A stretch of 64,000 nt of DNA from NCBI GenBank assembly GCA_019635965.1, contig JAHBYK010000001.1, positions 1-64,000 on the forward strand, given 5' to 3'. The notes under the pieces are model-generated. The model was not told where the DNA came from. It made no database searches and worked only from the letters and a program-made list of their open reading frames with translations. Position 1 is the first letter of the stretch. Each line of letters opens with the position of its first letter. This document shows positions 40,024-49,025 of this stretch, in pieces. Made by a program: the position numbers and the translations under genes. Source of the stretch: Parvibaculum sp. GTDB lineage: Bacteria > Pseudomonadota > Alphaproteobacteria > Parvibaculales > Parvibaculaceae.

Positions 40024-40053
40024 GTTCTAGTTTAGTTCTCGTGAATCTGTCAA
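40024..40053 (-). promoter_or_regulatory. lexA promoter with LexA (SOS) box
   Basis: On the minus strand, TTGACA (40053-40048) is followed at 17-18 bases by CTAGAAC as -10 region. Overlapping it is GAACTAAACTAGAAC (40038-40024), exactly GAAC-N7-GAAC, the alphaproteobacterial LexA box. Binding would cover the -10, giving classical negative autoregulation. The transcript would start about 70 bases before the lexA ATG. Confidence 0.85.
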
Positions 40054-40070
40054 GCGCCTTTGTGGATAAC

Positions 40071-41282
40071 TCATGCGCGCAGCGGCAAAACCGTAACGAT
40101 TTCACTGGCTTTCGTTGCCGGAGCATGGGGGGAGCGAATTATCAGGCATCCGGCGCGGGCAAGCGCAGAGAGCATCGAACTGTCCTGAATCCGGGCGGGG
40201 GTCGCCACAGGCAGCTCGCCGTGAATGTGATCAAGGCTCGCCCTGACATAGTCTTCACGGCTGTCATTTGCGGCCATATCCGCGCCAAGCCGGGCAAGCG
40301 TGGTGTGGAGCGCCGTATCGCCGCCCTGGAGGCGGGCAATGGCGGGCTTGAGGAACAGCAAGGCGCAGACCATCGCGGAGACCGGATTGCCCGGGAGGCC
40401 AAGCATCGGCTTGTCTCCAAGCCGGCCATACATGAGTGGCTTGCCGGGGCGCATGGCGATCTTCCAGAAGTCGATATCGAGACCAAGTGGTGTGAGCGCC
40501 GATTGCACAAGATCGTGATCGCCGACCGAAGCGCCGCCAAGCGTGACCAGCATGTCGGCGCTGCCTGCGCGCTCGGCCGCGGCGCGGATGCCGCTTTCGC
40601 TATCCGCTGTGATGCCGAGATCGAGAGGGATGCCACCTGCTTCGAGTATAAGCGCAGCAAGACCATCGTTGTTGGCGGAAACGATCTGATTGGGGCCGGG
40701 ATCTGTGCCGGGCGGCACAAGCTCATTGCCCGTGGAAAAGAAGGCAATGACAGGCCGCTTGTAAACCTTCAGCGCCGGAAGATTCATCGCGGCGGCAAAT
40801 GCAATATCAGCAGGGGAAAGTCTTCGCCCCACGGAAAGGCCGATGTCACCGGCACGAAAGTCGAGTCCGGCCGGACGTACATGCTGCCCTGGCCGGACTG
40901 TTTCATTCACCACGACGTTGCCGCCGTCACGCGCCGTGTTTTCCTGAATGACAACAGCATCCGCACCGCGCGGCAGAGGAGCGCCTGTGAAAATGCGCAC
41001 CGCTTCACCCGGCATGAGCTCCCCGGTAAAGGCACCGCCTGCAGGAGCCTCGCCAACGATCTTGAGGCGCATGGGAGCCGAGGCCGTATCAGCCGCTTTC
41101 ACCGCATAGCCGTCCATCGCGGACAGATCGGCGGGAGGCTGCGTCCGGCGCGCGATCGCGTCTTCTGCGATCACGCGGCCACAGGCTTCGGAGAGTGGAA
41201 CCGCTTCCGTCTGCGTGGTGTGCAGCGAGGCGAGAATTCGAGCCCGCGCGTCGGCTACCGGAAGAAGAGGTTGCTGTGCCAT
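40071..41282 (-). CDS. moeA: Molybdopterin molybdenumtransferase
   Basis: Inserts molybdate into adenylated molybdopterin. The 403-residue protein has the MoeA layout: LSAMDGYAV, RIFTGAPLPRGADAVVIQE, the central domain with FFSTGNELVPPG and TLGGASVGDHDLV, then KPLMYGRL, LPGNPVSAMV and a small C-terminal domain. It lies 9 bases after moaC and upstream of lexA. Confidence 0.95.
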   Translation of the reverse strand: MAQQPLLPVADARARILASLHTTQTEAVPLSEACGRVIAEDAIARRTQPPADLSAMDGYAVKAADTASAPMRLKIVGEAPAGGAFTGELMPGEAVRIFTGAPLPRGADAVVIQENTARDGGNVVVNETVRPGQHVRPAGLDFRAGDIGLSVGRRLSPADIAFAAAMNLPALKVYKRPVIAFFSTGNELVPPGTDPGPNQIVSANNDGLAALILEAGGIPLDLGITADSESGIRAAAERAGSADMLVTLGGASVGDHDLVQSALTPLGLDIDFWKIAMRPGKPLMYGRLGDKPMLGLPGNPVSAMVCALLFLKPAIARLQGGDTALHTTLARLGADMAANDSREDYVRASLDHIHGELPVATPARIQDSSMLSALARAGCLIIRSPHAPATKASEIVTVLPLRA

Positions 41283-41291
41283 AAGGCTTTC

Positions 41292-41789
41292 CTAGCTGGC
41301 GCTATAGTTACCTGATTTGCCGCCGGACTTTTCCGTGAGCCTGATGTCGCCGATCGACATGCCGCGATCGACTGCCTTCGCCATGTCGTAAAGCGTGAGG
41401 CAGGCGACGGATACCGCCGTCAAAGCTTCCATCTCGACACCGGTCTGACCCGACAATTTGACCGTTGCCTCGACCTCTATCGAGCTCGTCCTTTTGTTGG
41501 GCCGCAGCTCAACTTCAACTTTGGAAATGGCGAGCGGATGACAAAGCGGGATCAGGTCAGCGGTCTTCTTTGCGGCCATGATGCCTGCCAGCCGCGCTAC
41601 CTCGAGCGCATTTCCCTTTTTCAGTTTGTCGGCAAGTATGAGTTTCAGCGTCCCAGGCTTCATCCTGATGCACCCTTTCGCCGTGGCGCTGCGGGACGTG
41701 ACAGGCTTTTCCGAAACATCCACCATGCGCGCCGCGCCCTGCTCATCGAGATGCGTCAATTTTCTTTTCGGGGCAGGCTTTTTCGTCAT
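41292..41789 (-). CDS. moaC: Cyclic pyranopterin monophosphate synthase
   Basis: Second enzyme step to cyclic pyranopterin monophosphate in molybdenum cofactor synthesis, working with MoaA. The 165-residue protein has [57 protein letters not shown] and [20 protein letters not shown] with its catalytic lysine. The start overlaps the acetyltransferase stop by 4 bases; moeA follows. Confidence 0.96.
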   Translation of the reverse strand: MTKKPAPKRKLTHLDEQGAARMVDVSEKPVTSRSATAKGCIRMKPGTLKLILADKLKKGNALEVARLAGIMAAKKTADLIPLCHPLAISKVEVELRPNKRTSSIEVEATVKLSGQTGVEMEALTAVSVACLTLYDMAKAVDRGMSIGDIRLTEKSGGKSGNYSAS

Positions 41790-42301
41790 TCGGCGAGTTC
41801 CTTGCGCATGAAGCAGCGGCGTTCGAGCGGCAGACCCAGATCTTCCTCACGATAATGAGCGAGAAGAAGGGCTGGCGTCCACTCGTGACGCGGAATCTCA
41901 CGGAATCCACAGGACACATAGAAAGGGCCGTTCCAGGGAATGTCACGAAAGGTCGAGAGCGTGACAGCGGAATAGCCGCTGTCCCGCGCTTCCGCACAGA
42001 TCGCTTCTACCAGTTTGCGGCCCAGGCCGCGTCTCCCATGAGCGGGGTGTACGGACAATTCATAGATATGCATTGGCTGGCCGAGCGGCGCGGCGAGAAT
42101 GAAGCCGGCGACATTATCGCCCTGCGCTGCAACGAAAACGGCACCGGTACGAGCGACGGATTCGATGAACTCAAGATCGGTTGGCTCGTGAGACGCGATT
42201 TCGGGGAGTCCGGCGGATTCGAACAGGGCGGCCGCAGCGCGCTCGACGGCTCCGAAATGGCGGAAATCTTCCAGCCGAGCCCGGCGAGTTTCATAGATCA
42301 T
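41786..42301 (-). CDS. GNAT family N-acetyltransferase
   Basis: A 171-residue GNAT-fold protein with the acetyl-CoA motif [20 protein letters not shown] and a motif B region ending [10 protein letters not shown]. It likely transfers an acetyl group to an amine; the substrate cannot be told. It overlaps moaC by 4 bases and so is translated with the molybdenum cofactor genes. It sits between trpC and moaC, which adjoin in many related genomes, so it is an extra gene in that cluster. Confidence 0.85.
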   Translation of the reverse strand: MIYETRRARLEDFRHFGAVERAAAALFESAGLPEIASHEPTDLEFIESVARTGAVFVAAQGDNVAGFILAAPLGQPMHIYELSVHPAHGRRGLGRKLVEAICAEARDSGYSAVTLSTFRDIPWNGPFYVSCGFREIPRHEWTPALLLAHYREEDLGLPLERRCFMRKELAE

Positions 42302-42457
42302 AGGGTGTATCTTTCGACGTCGATGTCACCGAAATGCAATGAAAGTGTCACGCAAAAAGGGCGCCACTCTGAAACGGAAATGCGGATCGTCCGGCGCGAA
42401 GACATGAGAAAAAACTTATCCCCGCTTTTGGGCCCTTGCGGACCGATGCTGCTGCCG

Positions 42458-43255
42458 TCAGGCGGAACCGGCCAGCAACGCGCGCGTTGCCGCCTCCACA
42501 TCTTCCTGCCGCATCAGGCTCTCGCCCACGAGGAATGTCCGTACACAGACCTTTTCAAGGCGGCGGAGATCAGCATGGGTGAAGATCCCGCTTTCACCGA
42601 CGACAAGACGATCCTTCGGAACCAGCGGCGCAAGGCGCTCGGTGGTCGCAAGCGTCGTCTCGAATGTCTTGAGATTGCGATTGTTGATTCCGAGGAGAGG
42701 ACTCCTGAGCGCAAGCGCGCGCTCCAGTTCTTCCTCGTCATGCACTTCGACAAGCACGTCCATCTTCCAGTGGAATGCAGCGTCCTCAAGTTCGCGTGCC
42801 TGAAGGTCCGACACGGCAGCCATGATGATGAGAATGGCGTCCGCCCCCATCGCACGCGCCTCTGCCACTTGATAAGTGTCGTACATGAAATCCTTGCGGA
42901 TGACCGGAAGTGCGCAGGCAGCGCGCGCAGCGGCGAGATAGTCAGGTGCTCCCTGGAAGGAGGGGCAATCCGTCAGCACGGAAAGACAGGCGGCGCCGCC
43001 GGCTTCATAGGCACAGGCGAGGGCAGGCGGATCGAAATCGGCGCGGATGAGGCCTTTGGATGGGCTCGCCTTCTTGATTTCGGCGATGAGCGCGAACTGG
43101 CCGGCGTATACACGAGACTTCAAGGCATCGGCAAAACCGCGAACGGGTGAGGCCGCGCGAGCCGCTGCCTCCACGCCGGAGAGCGGATGCGCCTTCTTCG
43201 CGGTGGCTATTTCCTCGAGCTTGTAGGCGCCGATCTTCTCAAGAATGTCAGCCAT
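42458..43255 (-). CDS. trpC: Indole-3-glycerol phosphate synthase
   Basis: Fourth tryptophan step: ring closure to indole-3-glycerol phosphate. The 265-residue TIM-barrel protein has [20 protein letters not shown] with the catalytic lysine, the lysine of [36 protein letters not shown] and VVGESGI. The ATG at 43255 starts [12 protein letters not shown]; a longer frame upstream overlaps trpD. It overlaps trpD by 8 bases. It is not fused to trpF. Confidence 0.96.
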   Translation of the reverse strand: MADILEKIGAYKLEEIATAKKAHPLSGVEAAARAASPVRGFADALKSRVYAGQFALIAEIKKASPSKGLIRADFDPPALACAYEAGGAACLSVLTDCPSFQGAPDYLAAARAACALPVIRKDFMYDTYQVAEARAMGADAILIIMAAVSDLQARELEDAAFHWKMDVLVEVHDEEELERALALRSPLLGINNRNLKTFETTLATTERLAPLVPKDRLVVGESGIFTHADLRRLEKVCVRTFLVGESLMRQEDVEAATRALLAGSA

Positions 43256-44273
43256 CGGACTTTCCGTTCGAAATGGCGACAAGTTTGGCGAGCGCCGCCT
43301 TCGCCTCGCCGCTGTCGATCGCCTTGGCGGCGATGGTGACGCCATCCTTGAGATCGGAAACGCGGCCCGAGACGATGAGTGCCGCAGCGCTGTTCAGCAG
43401 AACGATGTCACGATAGGCGCTCGCCTCGCCGGCAAGCAGGCGATGAATGGCGGCGGCATTGTCTGCGGGACTGCCGCCCTTCAGGTCTTCGATGGAGGCG
43501 CGCTTGAGGCCCGCATCTTCGGGCGTTACGGCGAAAAGGCGGATCGCGCCATTCTTAAGTTCGGCAACGGTAGTCGGACCCGTGGTGGTGATTTCGTCCA
43601 TACCGTCCGAGCCGTGAACGACCCAGGCGCTTTCGGAGCCAAGATTGCGCAACGCTTCGGCGAAAGGTTCGACCCAGCCGGGAGAGAACACGCCCAGCAG
43701 ATGGCGCTTGACGAGCGCCGGGTTGGAAAGCGGCCCAAGCATGTTGAAGACGGTCTTGATGCCGAGATCGTTGCGCACAGGGGCGACATACTTCATGGCG
43801 GAATGATGGGCCTGCGCGAACATGAAGCCGATGCCCGCCTTCTCGATGCAGCGCTGGATCGTGGCAGGATCAATGTCGAGATTGACGCCGAGTTCCTGCA
43901 GCGCATCCGCCGTGCCGGAGAGCGAGGAAGCCTTGCGGTTGCCATGCTTGGCGACGGGTATGCCGGTTGCGGCGACGACGATGGAGGTTGCCGTCGATAT
44001 GTTCCATGTACCGAGCGCGTCGCCGCCTGTGCCGACGATGTCGATGGCATTTGCGGGCGCCTTCACGCGCAGCGCGCGTTCGCGCATCACGGTGGCGCCC
44101 GCCGTGATTTCCTCGACTGTTTCGCCGCGCACGCGAAGGCCCATCAGGAAGGCGGCAATCTGCGCCGGGCTCGCCTCGCCGGACATGACGGTTTCGAAGG
44201 CCGAACGGGCCTCCTGAGCATCGAGCTTCTGTCCATCGGCGAGTGCCGCAATGATGGTCTTGAAATCGGTCAT
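43248..44273 (-). CDS. trpD: Anthranilate phosphoribosyltransferase
   Basis: Second tryptophan step: transfer of phosphoribose to anthranilate. The 341-residue protein has the signature [20 protein letters not shown], the [20 protein letters not shown] segment that binds PRPP and magnesium, and the conserved [10 protein letters not shown]. trpG lies upstream with an 81-base gap and trpC overlaps downstream. Confidence 0.96.
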   Translation of the reverse strand: MTDFKTIIAALADGQKLDAQEARSAFETVMSGEASPAQIAAFLMGLRVRGETVEEITAGATVMRERALRVKAPANAIDIVGTGGDALGTWNISTATSIVVAATGIPVAKHGNRKASSLSGTADALQELGVNLDIDPATIQRCIEKAGIGFMFAQAHHSAMKYVAPVRNDLGIKTVFNMLGPLSNPALVKRHLLGVFSPGWVEPFAEALRNLGSESAWVVHGSDGMDEITTTGPTTVAELKNGAIRLFAVTPEDAGLKRASIEDLKGGSPADNAAAIHRLLAGEASAYRDIVLLNSAAALIVSGRVSDLKDGVTIAAKAIDSGEAKAALAKLVAISNGKSDG

Positions 44274-44354
44274 TGGTTCGCTTGCCTTGTTTTGCCCGCC
44301 CGAAAGATATGCGCTGAACGGCCGGAAATACAGCCATTCCGGAGGGGTACCCCG

Positions 44355-44948
44355 TCAGACAAGTTCCCTGACGTTCATGCCGGCAAGCTGGAGGAAATTC
44401 CGCAGCAGGTCATGCCCATGTTCGGAGGCGATACTTTCGGGATGAAACTGGACACCGTGTATCGGCAAGTCCCTGTGCTGCATACCCATGATAATGCCGT
44501 CGGTGGTCCATGCCGTGATTTCCAGGCAATCCGGCAGGCTCTCGCGCTCGACGATCAGCGAGTGATAGCGCGTGGCTTCAATAGGGCTCGGCAGGTGCTG
44601 AAAAATGCCCTTGCCGCCATGATGGATGGCGCTCAGCTTGCCATGCATCAGAACCGGCGCACGGACGACCTTGCCGCCAAAGGACTGGCCGATGGCCTGA
44701 TGCCCAAGGCAGACGCCGAGAAGCGGAATCCGGTGCGCGGCGGCGGCGGCGATCAGATCGAGGCAAATACCTGCCTTGTCCGGGTCGCAGGGGCCGGGGG
44801 ACAGGACAATGGCCTGCGGGCGCGTCGAAAGCGCCTCCTTGACCGTGATCTTGTCGTTCCGGTGAACGGACGCCTCAGCCCCCAATTCACCCAGGAAATG
44901 GACGAGGTTGTAGGTGAAGCTGTCGTAATTATCGATGAGCAGCAGCAT
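44355..44948 (-). CDS. trpG: Anthranilate synthase component II (glutamine amidotransferase)
   Basis: Supplies ammonia to TrpE. The 197-residue class I amidotransferase has [19 protein letters not shown] at its start, the nucleophile cysteine in [11 protein letters not shown], and the catalytic His/Glu in [14 protein letters not shown]. The frame continues upstream, but the chosen start matches the family. TrpE is encoded separately, 2.6 kb away, beyond an autotransporter gene on the other strand. Confidence 0.95.
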   Translation of the reverse strand: MLLLIDNYDSFTYNLVHFLGELGAEASVHRNDKITVKEALSTRPQAIVLSPGPCDPDKAGICLDLIAAAAAHRIPLLGVCLGHQAIGQSFGGKVVRAPVLMHGKLSAIHHGGKGIFQHLPSPIEATRYHSLIVERESLPDCLEITAWTTDGIIMGMQHRDLPIHGVQFHPESIASEHGHDLLRNFLQLAGMNVRELV

Positions 44949-45197
44949 GGGCCGGTCCCTGAAAGGCGGCCGGAAAGCGAGGCCGCACAAGGCTTTATAT
45001 AGGGGTTCGCAGGGGGGCAGGGCAAGGCGGCCGATCCGGCCCTCCGGAAAGCACAGGTGCCTTTCAGCCGAACCGGCATTAAAGTTGTTCTGGTTCCATT
45101 AACCGGGTTTTGAGGACGCAGGCGCGATGATCGTGCCATGCCGTCAAACCGCCCGGCGGCAGGGACATTCCATCGGGGCGGTTTGTGGGGGACTCCC

Positions 45198-47513
45198 GTG
45201 AGACGCCATCCATTTGCACGATCTGCCCTGACCGGGCTCACCATGATCGCGGGCATTTGCGCGGCCGCAGGCGCGCAGGCGAACAACCTCGAATATTCCC
45301 CGACAAATCAGAAGAACCTGACCCAGATCGGCGTGACCCAGTCGCTTCATGCGACGACGGACGGCACAGGCGTCGGCATCGCGATCTTCGACTCGCTGGT
45401 GGACGTAAATCATGTCGATCTCGCCGGCCGCACGAATACCTATGTTTATGGCGGCGGAACCTACACGCGCTATGGCGACCATGGCACACATGTCGCGGGC
45501 ATCGCAGCCGCGGGCGCGAATGGCATCGGCATCGTGGGCGTGGCGCCGGGGGCGCGGATCTACAGCTATGGCGTCTTTGACGACAGGGGCTGGATTGCCA
45601 ATGACCAGGGCCGGGCGGCGCTGAACAGCGTCAGGTCGCTCAATCTCGGCGGCGCGAACATCAAGGCCGTGAACATGAGCTATGGCCCCACCGCGAGGGG
45701 CGACGCCTTTCTGGCAGGCGAGCTGGCCCTTTTCTCCGAATTCAGGAATGACGTCGTGATCGTGCGTGCAGCCGGCAATGACGGCGTGAATCTCGTATTC
45801 GAGCCCTTTGCCGGACAGGCGAGCCGCGACCTCTCGCATCTGCTGATCGTCGGCGCGGTGGACGGCAACAACAATATCGCAAGCTATTCGAACAAGCCCG
45901 GCACGGCCTGCATCTCGATCGTCAGCATCTGCGCGGCCAGCGAACGCATTTCGAATTTCTTCATTGTGGCACCCGGCAGCAGCATCCTGTCCGACATTCC
46001 CGGTCAGCAGCTCGGATACATGTCGGGTACGTCGATGGCGGCGCCGCATGTGACAGGTGCGGTCGCGCTGATCGCGCAGGACGGGTTGAACAAGAATACG
46101 CCGCTCACGCCTTCGCAGATCGTCGAGATCATCAAGCGGTCCGCGACGGACCTCGGCGCCAAGGGGGTCGATGCCGTATTTGGCTGGGGTCTCCTGAATG
46201 TGAAGGCGGCGCTGGCGCCCGTCGGCAATGTGACGGTCGTGACGACGCCGACCGTGCCCACGCCCCCGCCACCGCCGGCGGCAGGTACGCCGGCCACCAA
46301 CCCCAACCTGCCAAAGCCGCCCGCGCCCCCAAAGGCGCCGCCCCGCGTGCCGCCGAAATTCGGCAAGGGCTTCTACACGGCCGGCGGGGCGACCGATCCG
46401 TCCCTGTTTGCGGGCATCGTCGTGTTCGACGATTACGGGCGGCCCTTCGAGGCGGACCCGGCCGCCTTTGCCGGACAGGTTCGCACTCCCTCGGCAACGC
46501 GCGGGCTTTCGATGCTGGGCATTCTCTCGATCGAGGAAACGCTTGCGGCCGAGATCGGGGACGCATCCTTCTCCGCCTGGAATGCAGAGGGGCCGGACGG
46601 GCGTTTCACATCGTCCTTCCACGCCATCGCAGGCGGCAGTGAATTTTCATTCGGCGCGGGCAATCCCGAAATCTTCCTGAGCGAAATGCCGGGGGCGGGG
46701 GCCGGTAAATCCGCCGCCGCACCTTTTGCCCGCATCATGTATTCCTCGCTTGGCGAGGCGCAGGGGATTTTCGATGAAGCGGTTTCCGCGAGTGCCGTGA
46801 TCCCGCTTTCGGACGAAATCGACGGCCATTTCTTCGGTCTCAGCAATATCGGCATGAACCGGCAGGATACATCCCTGACGCTGACCGGGCAGGAAACGGC
46901 GGATGCCGATGGCAGTTTCGCCGCCTTCGGCCTGTCGTGGCGTTTCGCCGAAAACTGGCGCCTCGGCGGCTCATTCGGTGCATTGCACGAGCAGGGCACC
47001 TTGGCGGGCATCGAAAGCGAAGGTGCCTTCTCGCTCGGCAGCGAGGCGCTGACCCGCAGCTATGGTATTCACCTGACCGGCAAGCCAGCCGAGAACCTCT
47101 CGATCACTGCGTTCTATACGCAATCGGTGATCGACAGCTTCGGCACGGAGAGCTCGCTGTTCGAGGCGGCGAGAGGCTGGAGCGGCGATCACTACGGCGT
47201 GACCTTCGACGCGCGCGACGCGATCCGGGATAACAGCCTGCTGCGCCTCTCGGTGCTGAAGCCGTTGCAGATCAGCGATGGGGACGTTTTCGTGCGGGTG
47301 CCGGTGGGGCGCGAAATGGACGGGACGGTGAATTACGACCGCCGCCGCTCGAGCTTCGACGGATCGACGCTACCGCTCGAAACGCGCATCGAATATGTCG
47401 AGCGCAGCCGCTATGGCGCCTATGGCATAGCCCTCGACTGGTTCGATGCCGATGTGAAAGGCAGCGGCGAGAGCGGCATGGCGGTGGCGGCGGGACTTTC
47501 GCTGCGGTTCTGA
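45198..47513 (+). CDS. Subtilisin-like serine protease autotransporter
   Basis: A type V secreted S8 protease. From the GTG at 45198 (preceded by GGGGGAC) the product is 771 residues, with a signal peptide ending near AGAQA. An upstream ATG at 45138 would add 20 residues. The subtilase triad is Asp65 (IFDSLVDVNHVDL), His95 (DHGTHVAG) and Ser279 (SGTSMAAPHVTG). A proline-rich linker follows (about 360-390, PTPPPPPAAGTPATN), then a glycine-rich region and a C-terminal beta barrel ending GLSLRF, with final phenylalanine. It lies on the plus strand between trpG and trpE and converges on trpE with no gap. The target is unknown. Confidence 0.87.
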   Translation: MRRHPFARSALTGLTMIAGICAAAGAQANNLEYSPTNQKNLTQIGVTQSLHATTDGTGVGIAIFDSLVDVNHVDLAGRTNTYVYGGGTYTRYGDHGTHVAGIAAAGANGIGIVGVAPGARIYSYGVFDDRGWIANDQGRAALNSVRSLNLGGANIKAVNMSYGPTARGDAFLAGELALFSEFRNDVVIVRAAGNDGVNLVFEPFAGQASRDLSHLLIVGAVDGNNNIASYSNKPGTACISIVSICAASERISNFFIVAPGSSILSDIPGQQLGYMSGTSMAAPHVTGAVALIAQDGLNKNTPLTPSQIVEIIKRSATDLGAKGVDAVFGWGLLNVKAALAPVGNVTVVTTPTVPTPPPPPAAGTPATNPNLPKPPAPPKAPPRVPPKFGKGFYTAGGATDPSLFAGIVVFDDYGRPFEADPAAFAGQVRTPSATRGLSMLGILSIEETLAAEIGDASFSAWNAEGPDGRFTSSFHAIAGGSEFSFGAGNPEIFLSEMPGAGAGKSAAAPFARIMYSSLGEAQGIFDEAVSASAVIPLSDEIDGHFFGLSNIGMNRQDTSLTLTGQETADADGSFAAFGLSWRFAENWRLGGSFGALHEQGTLAGIESEGAFSLGSEALTRSYGIHLTGKPAENLSITAFYTQSVIDSFGTESSLFEAARGWSGDHYGVTFDARDAIRDNSLLRLSVLKPLQISDGDVFVRVPVGREMDGTVNYDRRRSSFDGSTLPLETRIEYVERSRYGAYGIALDWFDADVKGSGESGMAVAAGLSLRF

Positions 47514-49025
47514 TTACTGCCGCTTGCCCGCCCGCGAGGCATAGCGAACGGCCTCTTCCGCGGCGCGGAAGAGGGCTTTCGCCTTGTTGACGCTTTCCTG
47601 ATGCTCGCCTTCGGGCGTCGAATCCGCGACCACGCCGCCGCCCGCCTGCACATACATCTTGCCGTCCTTCACGATGGCCGTGCGCAGCACGATGCAGGTG
47701 TCCATTTCGCCCGCCGCCGAGAAATAACCGACGCAGCCCGCATAGGGCCCGCGTTTCTCAAGCTCGAGTTCGTCGATGATTTCCATCGCGCGCACCTTTG
47801 GCGCACCGGAAACGGTACCGGCCGGGAAGCCCGCGACAAGCGCGGAAATCGCGTCATAGGACGGGTCCAGGTCGCCTTCGACATTCGAGACGATATGGAT
47901 GAGATGCGAGGTGTATTGAAGCGCGAAGCGCTCCGTCGCCTCGACGCTGCCGATCTTCGAGACGCGGCCGACATCGTTCCGCCCGAGATCGAGAAGCATC
48001 AGATGCTCGGCCCGCTCCTTCGGATCGGCGAGAAGCTCCGCCGCGATCGCCTCATCCTCGGCGCGGTTCTTGCCGCGATGGCGTGTGCCCGCAATCGGAC
48101 GGATCGTTACCCTATTGTTCCGTACACGAACGAGAATTTCCGGGCTCGAGCCGACGATGGAAAAATTCTCGAAATTGAGGAAATAGAGGAAGGGCGAAGG
48201 ATTGATCCGCCTGAGCGCCCGGTAGAGCGAGAAGGGCGGCAGCGTGAAGGGCGTTTCAAAACGCTGGGACAGCACAACCTGAAAGATGTCGCCAGCGGCG
48301 ATATATTCCTTCGCGCGCTCGACCATGCCGTAATAGGTTTCGCGCGGCGTGTTGGACTGCGGTTCGGCAAGGGCGGCAATATCGGCCTCTTGCGCGCCAT
48401 GCGGCAGCGCGCGGTCGAAATCGGCGACAACATCGGAGAGCCGCTCGCTCGCACGCGCATAGGCGGCGGTGGCGCTGACATCGGGTTCGGGGCGGACGGG
48501 CGTGACGATGGTGACTTCGTCCTTCACGGAGTCGAAGACGCAGATGATCGTCGGCCGGATGAAGATGCCGTCGGGCAGACCGAGCGCATCCGGGTTCTCG
48601 TTCGGCAGGTGCTCCATCAGGCGCACCATGTCGTAGCTCATATAGCCGAAGACACCGGCGGCCATGGGCGGCAGTTCTTCCGGCAGCTCGATCCGCGATT
48701 CCTCGATGAAGGCGCGCAGGCTCTTCAGGGCGCCGCCCTCGCAGGAGACGAAGGCATCAGCGTCGAACCGCGCCTTGCGGTTGATCTCGGCGCGGTCGCC
48801 CTGGGTGCGCCAGATGGCGTCGGGCTTCAGACCGATGATCGAATAGCGGTTGCGTGCATCGCCGCCTTCGACCGACTCGAGGAGAAAGCTGTTCGCCTTG
48901 CCCTCGGCGATCTTGAGCATGGCGGATACGGGCGTCTCAAGGTCGGCAACCAGCCGCGTAAAGACGACCTGCGGCCGGCCTTCCCTGTAGGCCGCTTCGA
49001 AAGTGCCGAATTCAGGCGATATCAT
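47514..49025 (-). CDS. trpE: Anthranilate synthase component I
   Basis: Converts chorismate plus ammonia to anthranilate. The 503-residue protein has the tryptophan-binding LLESVEGG region and the chorismate-binding domain with EYIAAGDIFQVVLSQRFET, PIAGTRHRGKNRAEDEA, DLGRNDVGRVSKIGSVE and FPAGTVSGAPKVRAMEII. The start overlaps the ppiD-like stop by 4 bases (ATGA), so translation is coupled. The partner trpG lies about 2.6 kb upstream of its 3' end. Confidence 0.96.
   Translation of the reverse strand: MISPEFGTFEAAYREGRPQVVFTRLVADLETPVSAMLKIAEGKANSFLLESVEGGDARNRYSIIGLKPDAIWRTQGDRAEINRKARFDADAFVSCEGGALKSLRAFIEESRIELPEELPPMAAGVFGYMSYDMVRLMEHLPNENPDALGLPDGIFIRPTIICVFDSVKDEVTIVTPVRPEPDVSATAAYARASERLSDVVADFDRALPHGAQEADIAALAEPQSNTPRETYYGMVERAKEYIAAGDIFQVVLSQRFETPFTLPPFSLYRALRRINPSPFLYFLNFENFSIVGSSPEILVRVRNNRVTIRPIAGTRHRGKNRAEDEAIAAELLADPKERAEHLMLLDLGRNDVGRVSKIGSVEATERFALQYTSHLIHIVSNVEGDLDPSYDAISALVAGFPAGTVSGAPKVRAMEIIDELELEKRGPYAGCVGYFSAAGEMDTCIVLRTAIVKDGKMYVQAGGGVVADSTPEGEHQESVNKAKALFRAAEEAVRYASRAGKRQ

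Noticed and set aside
42298-42405. 35-codon minus-strand frame (MSSRRTIRISVSEW...) whose stop overlaps the acetyltransferase start
   Set aside because: The TGA overlaps the next ATG, which would fit coupling, but no Shine-Dalgarno lies before its ATG and no conservation could be checked. Left out of the gene list.
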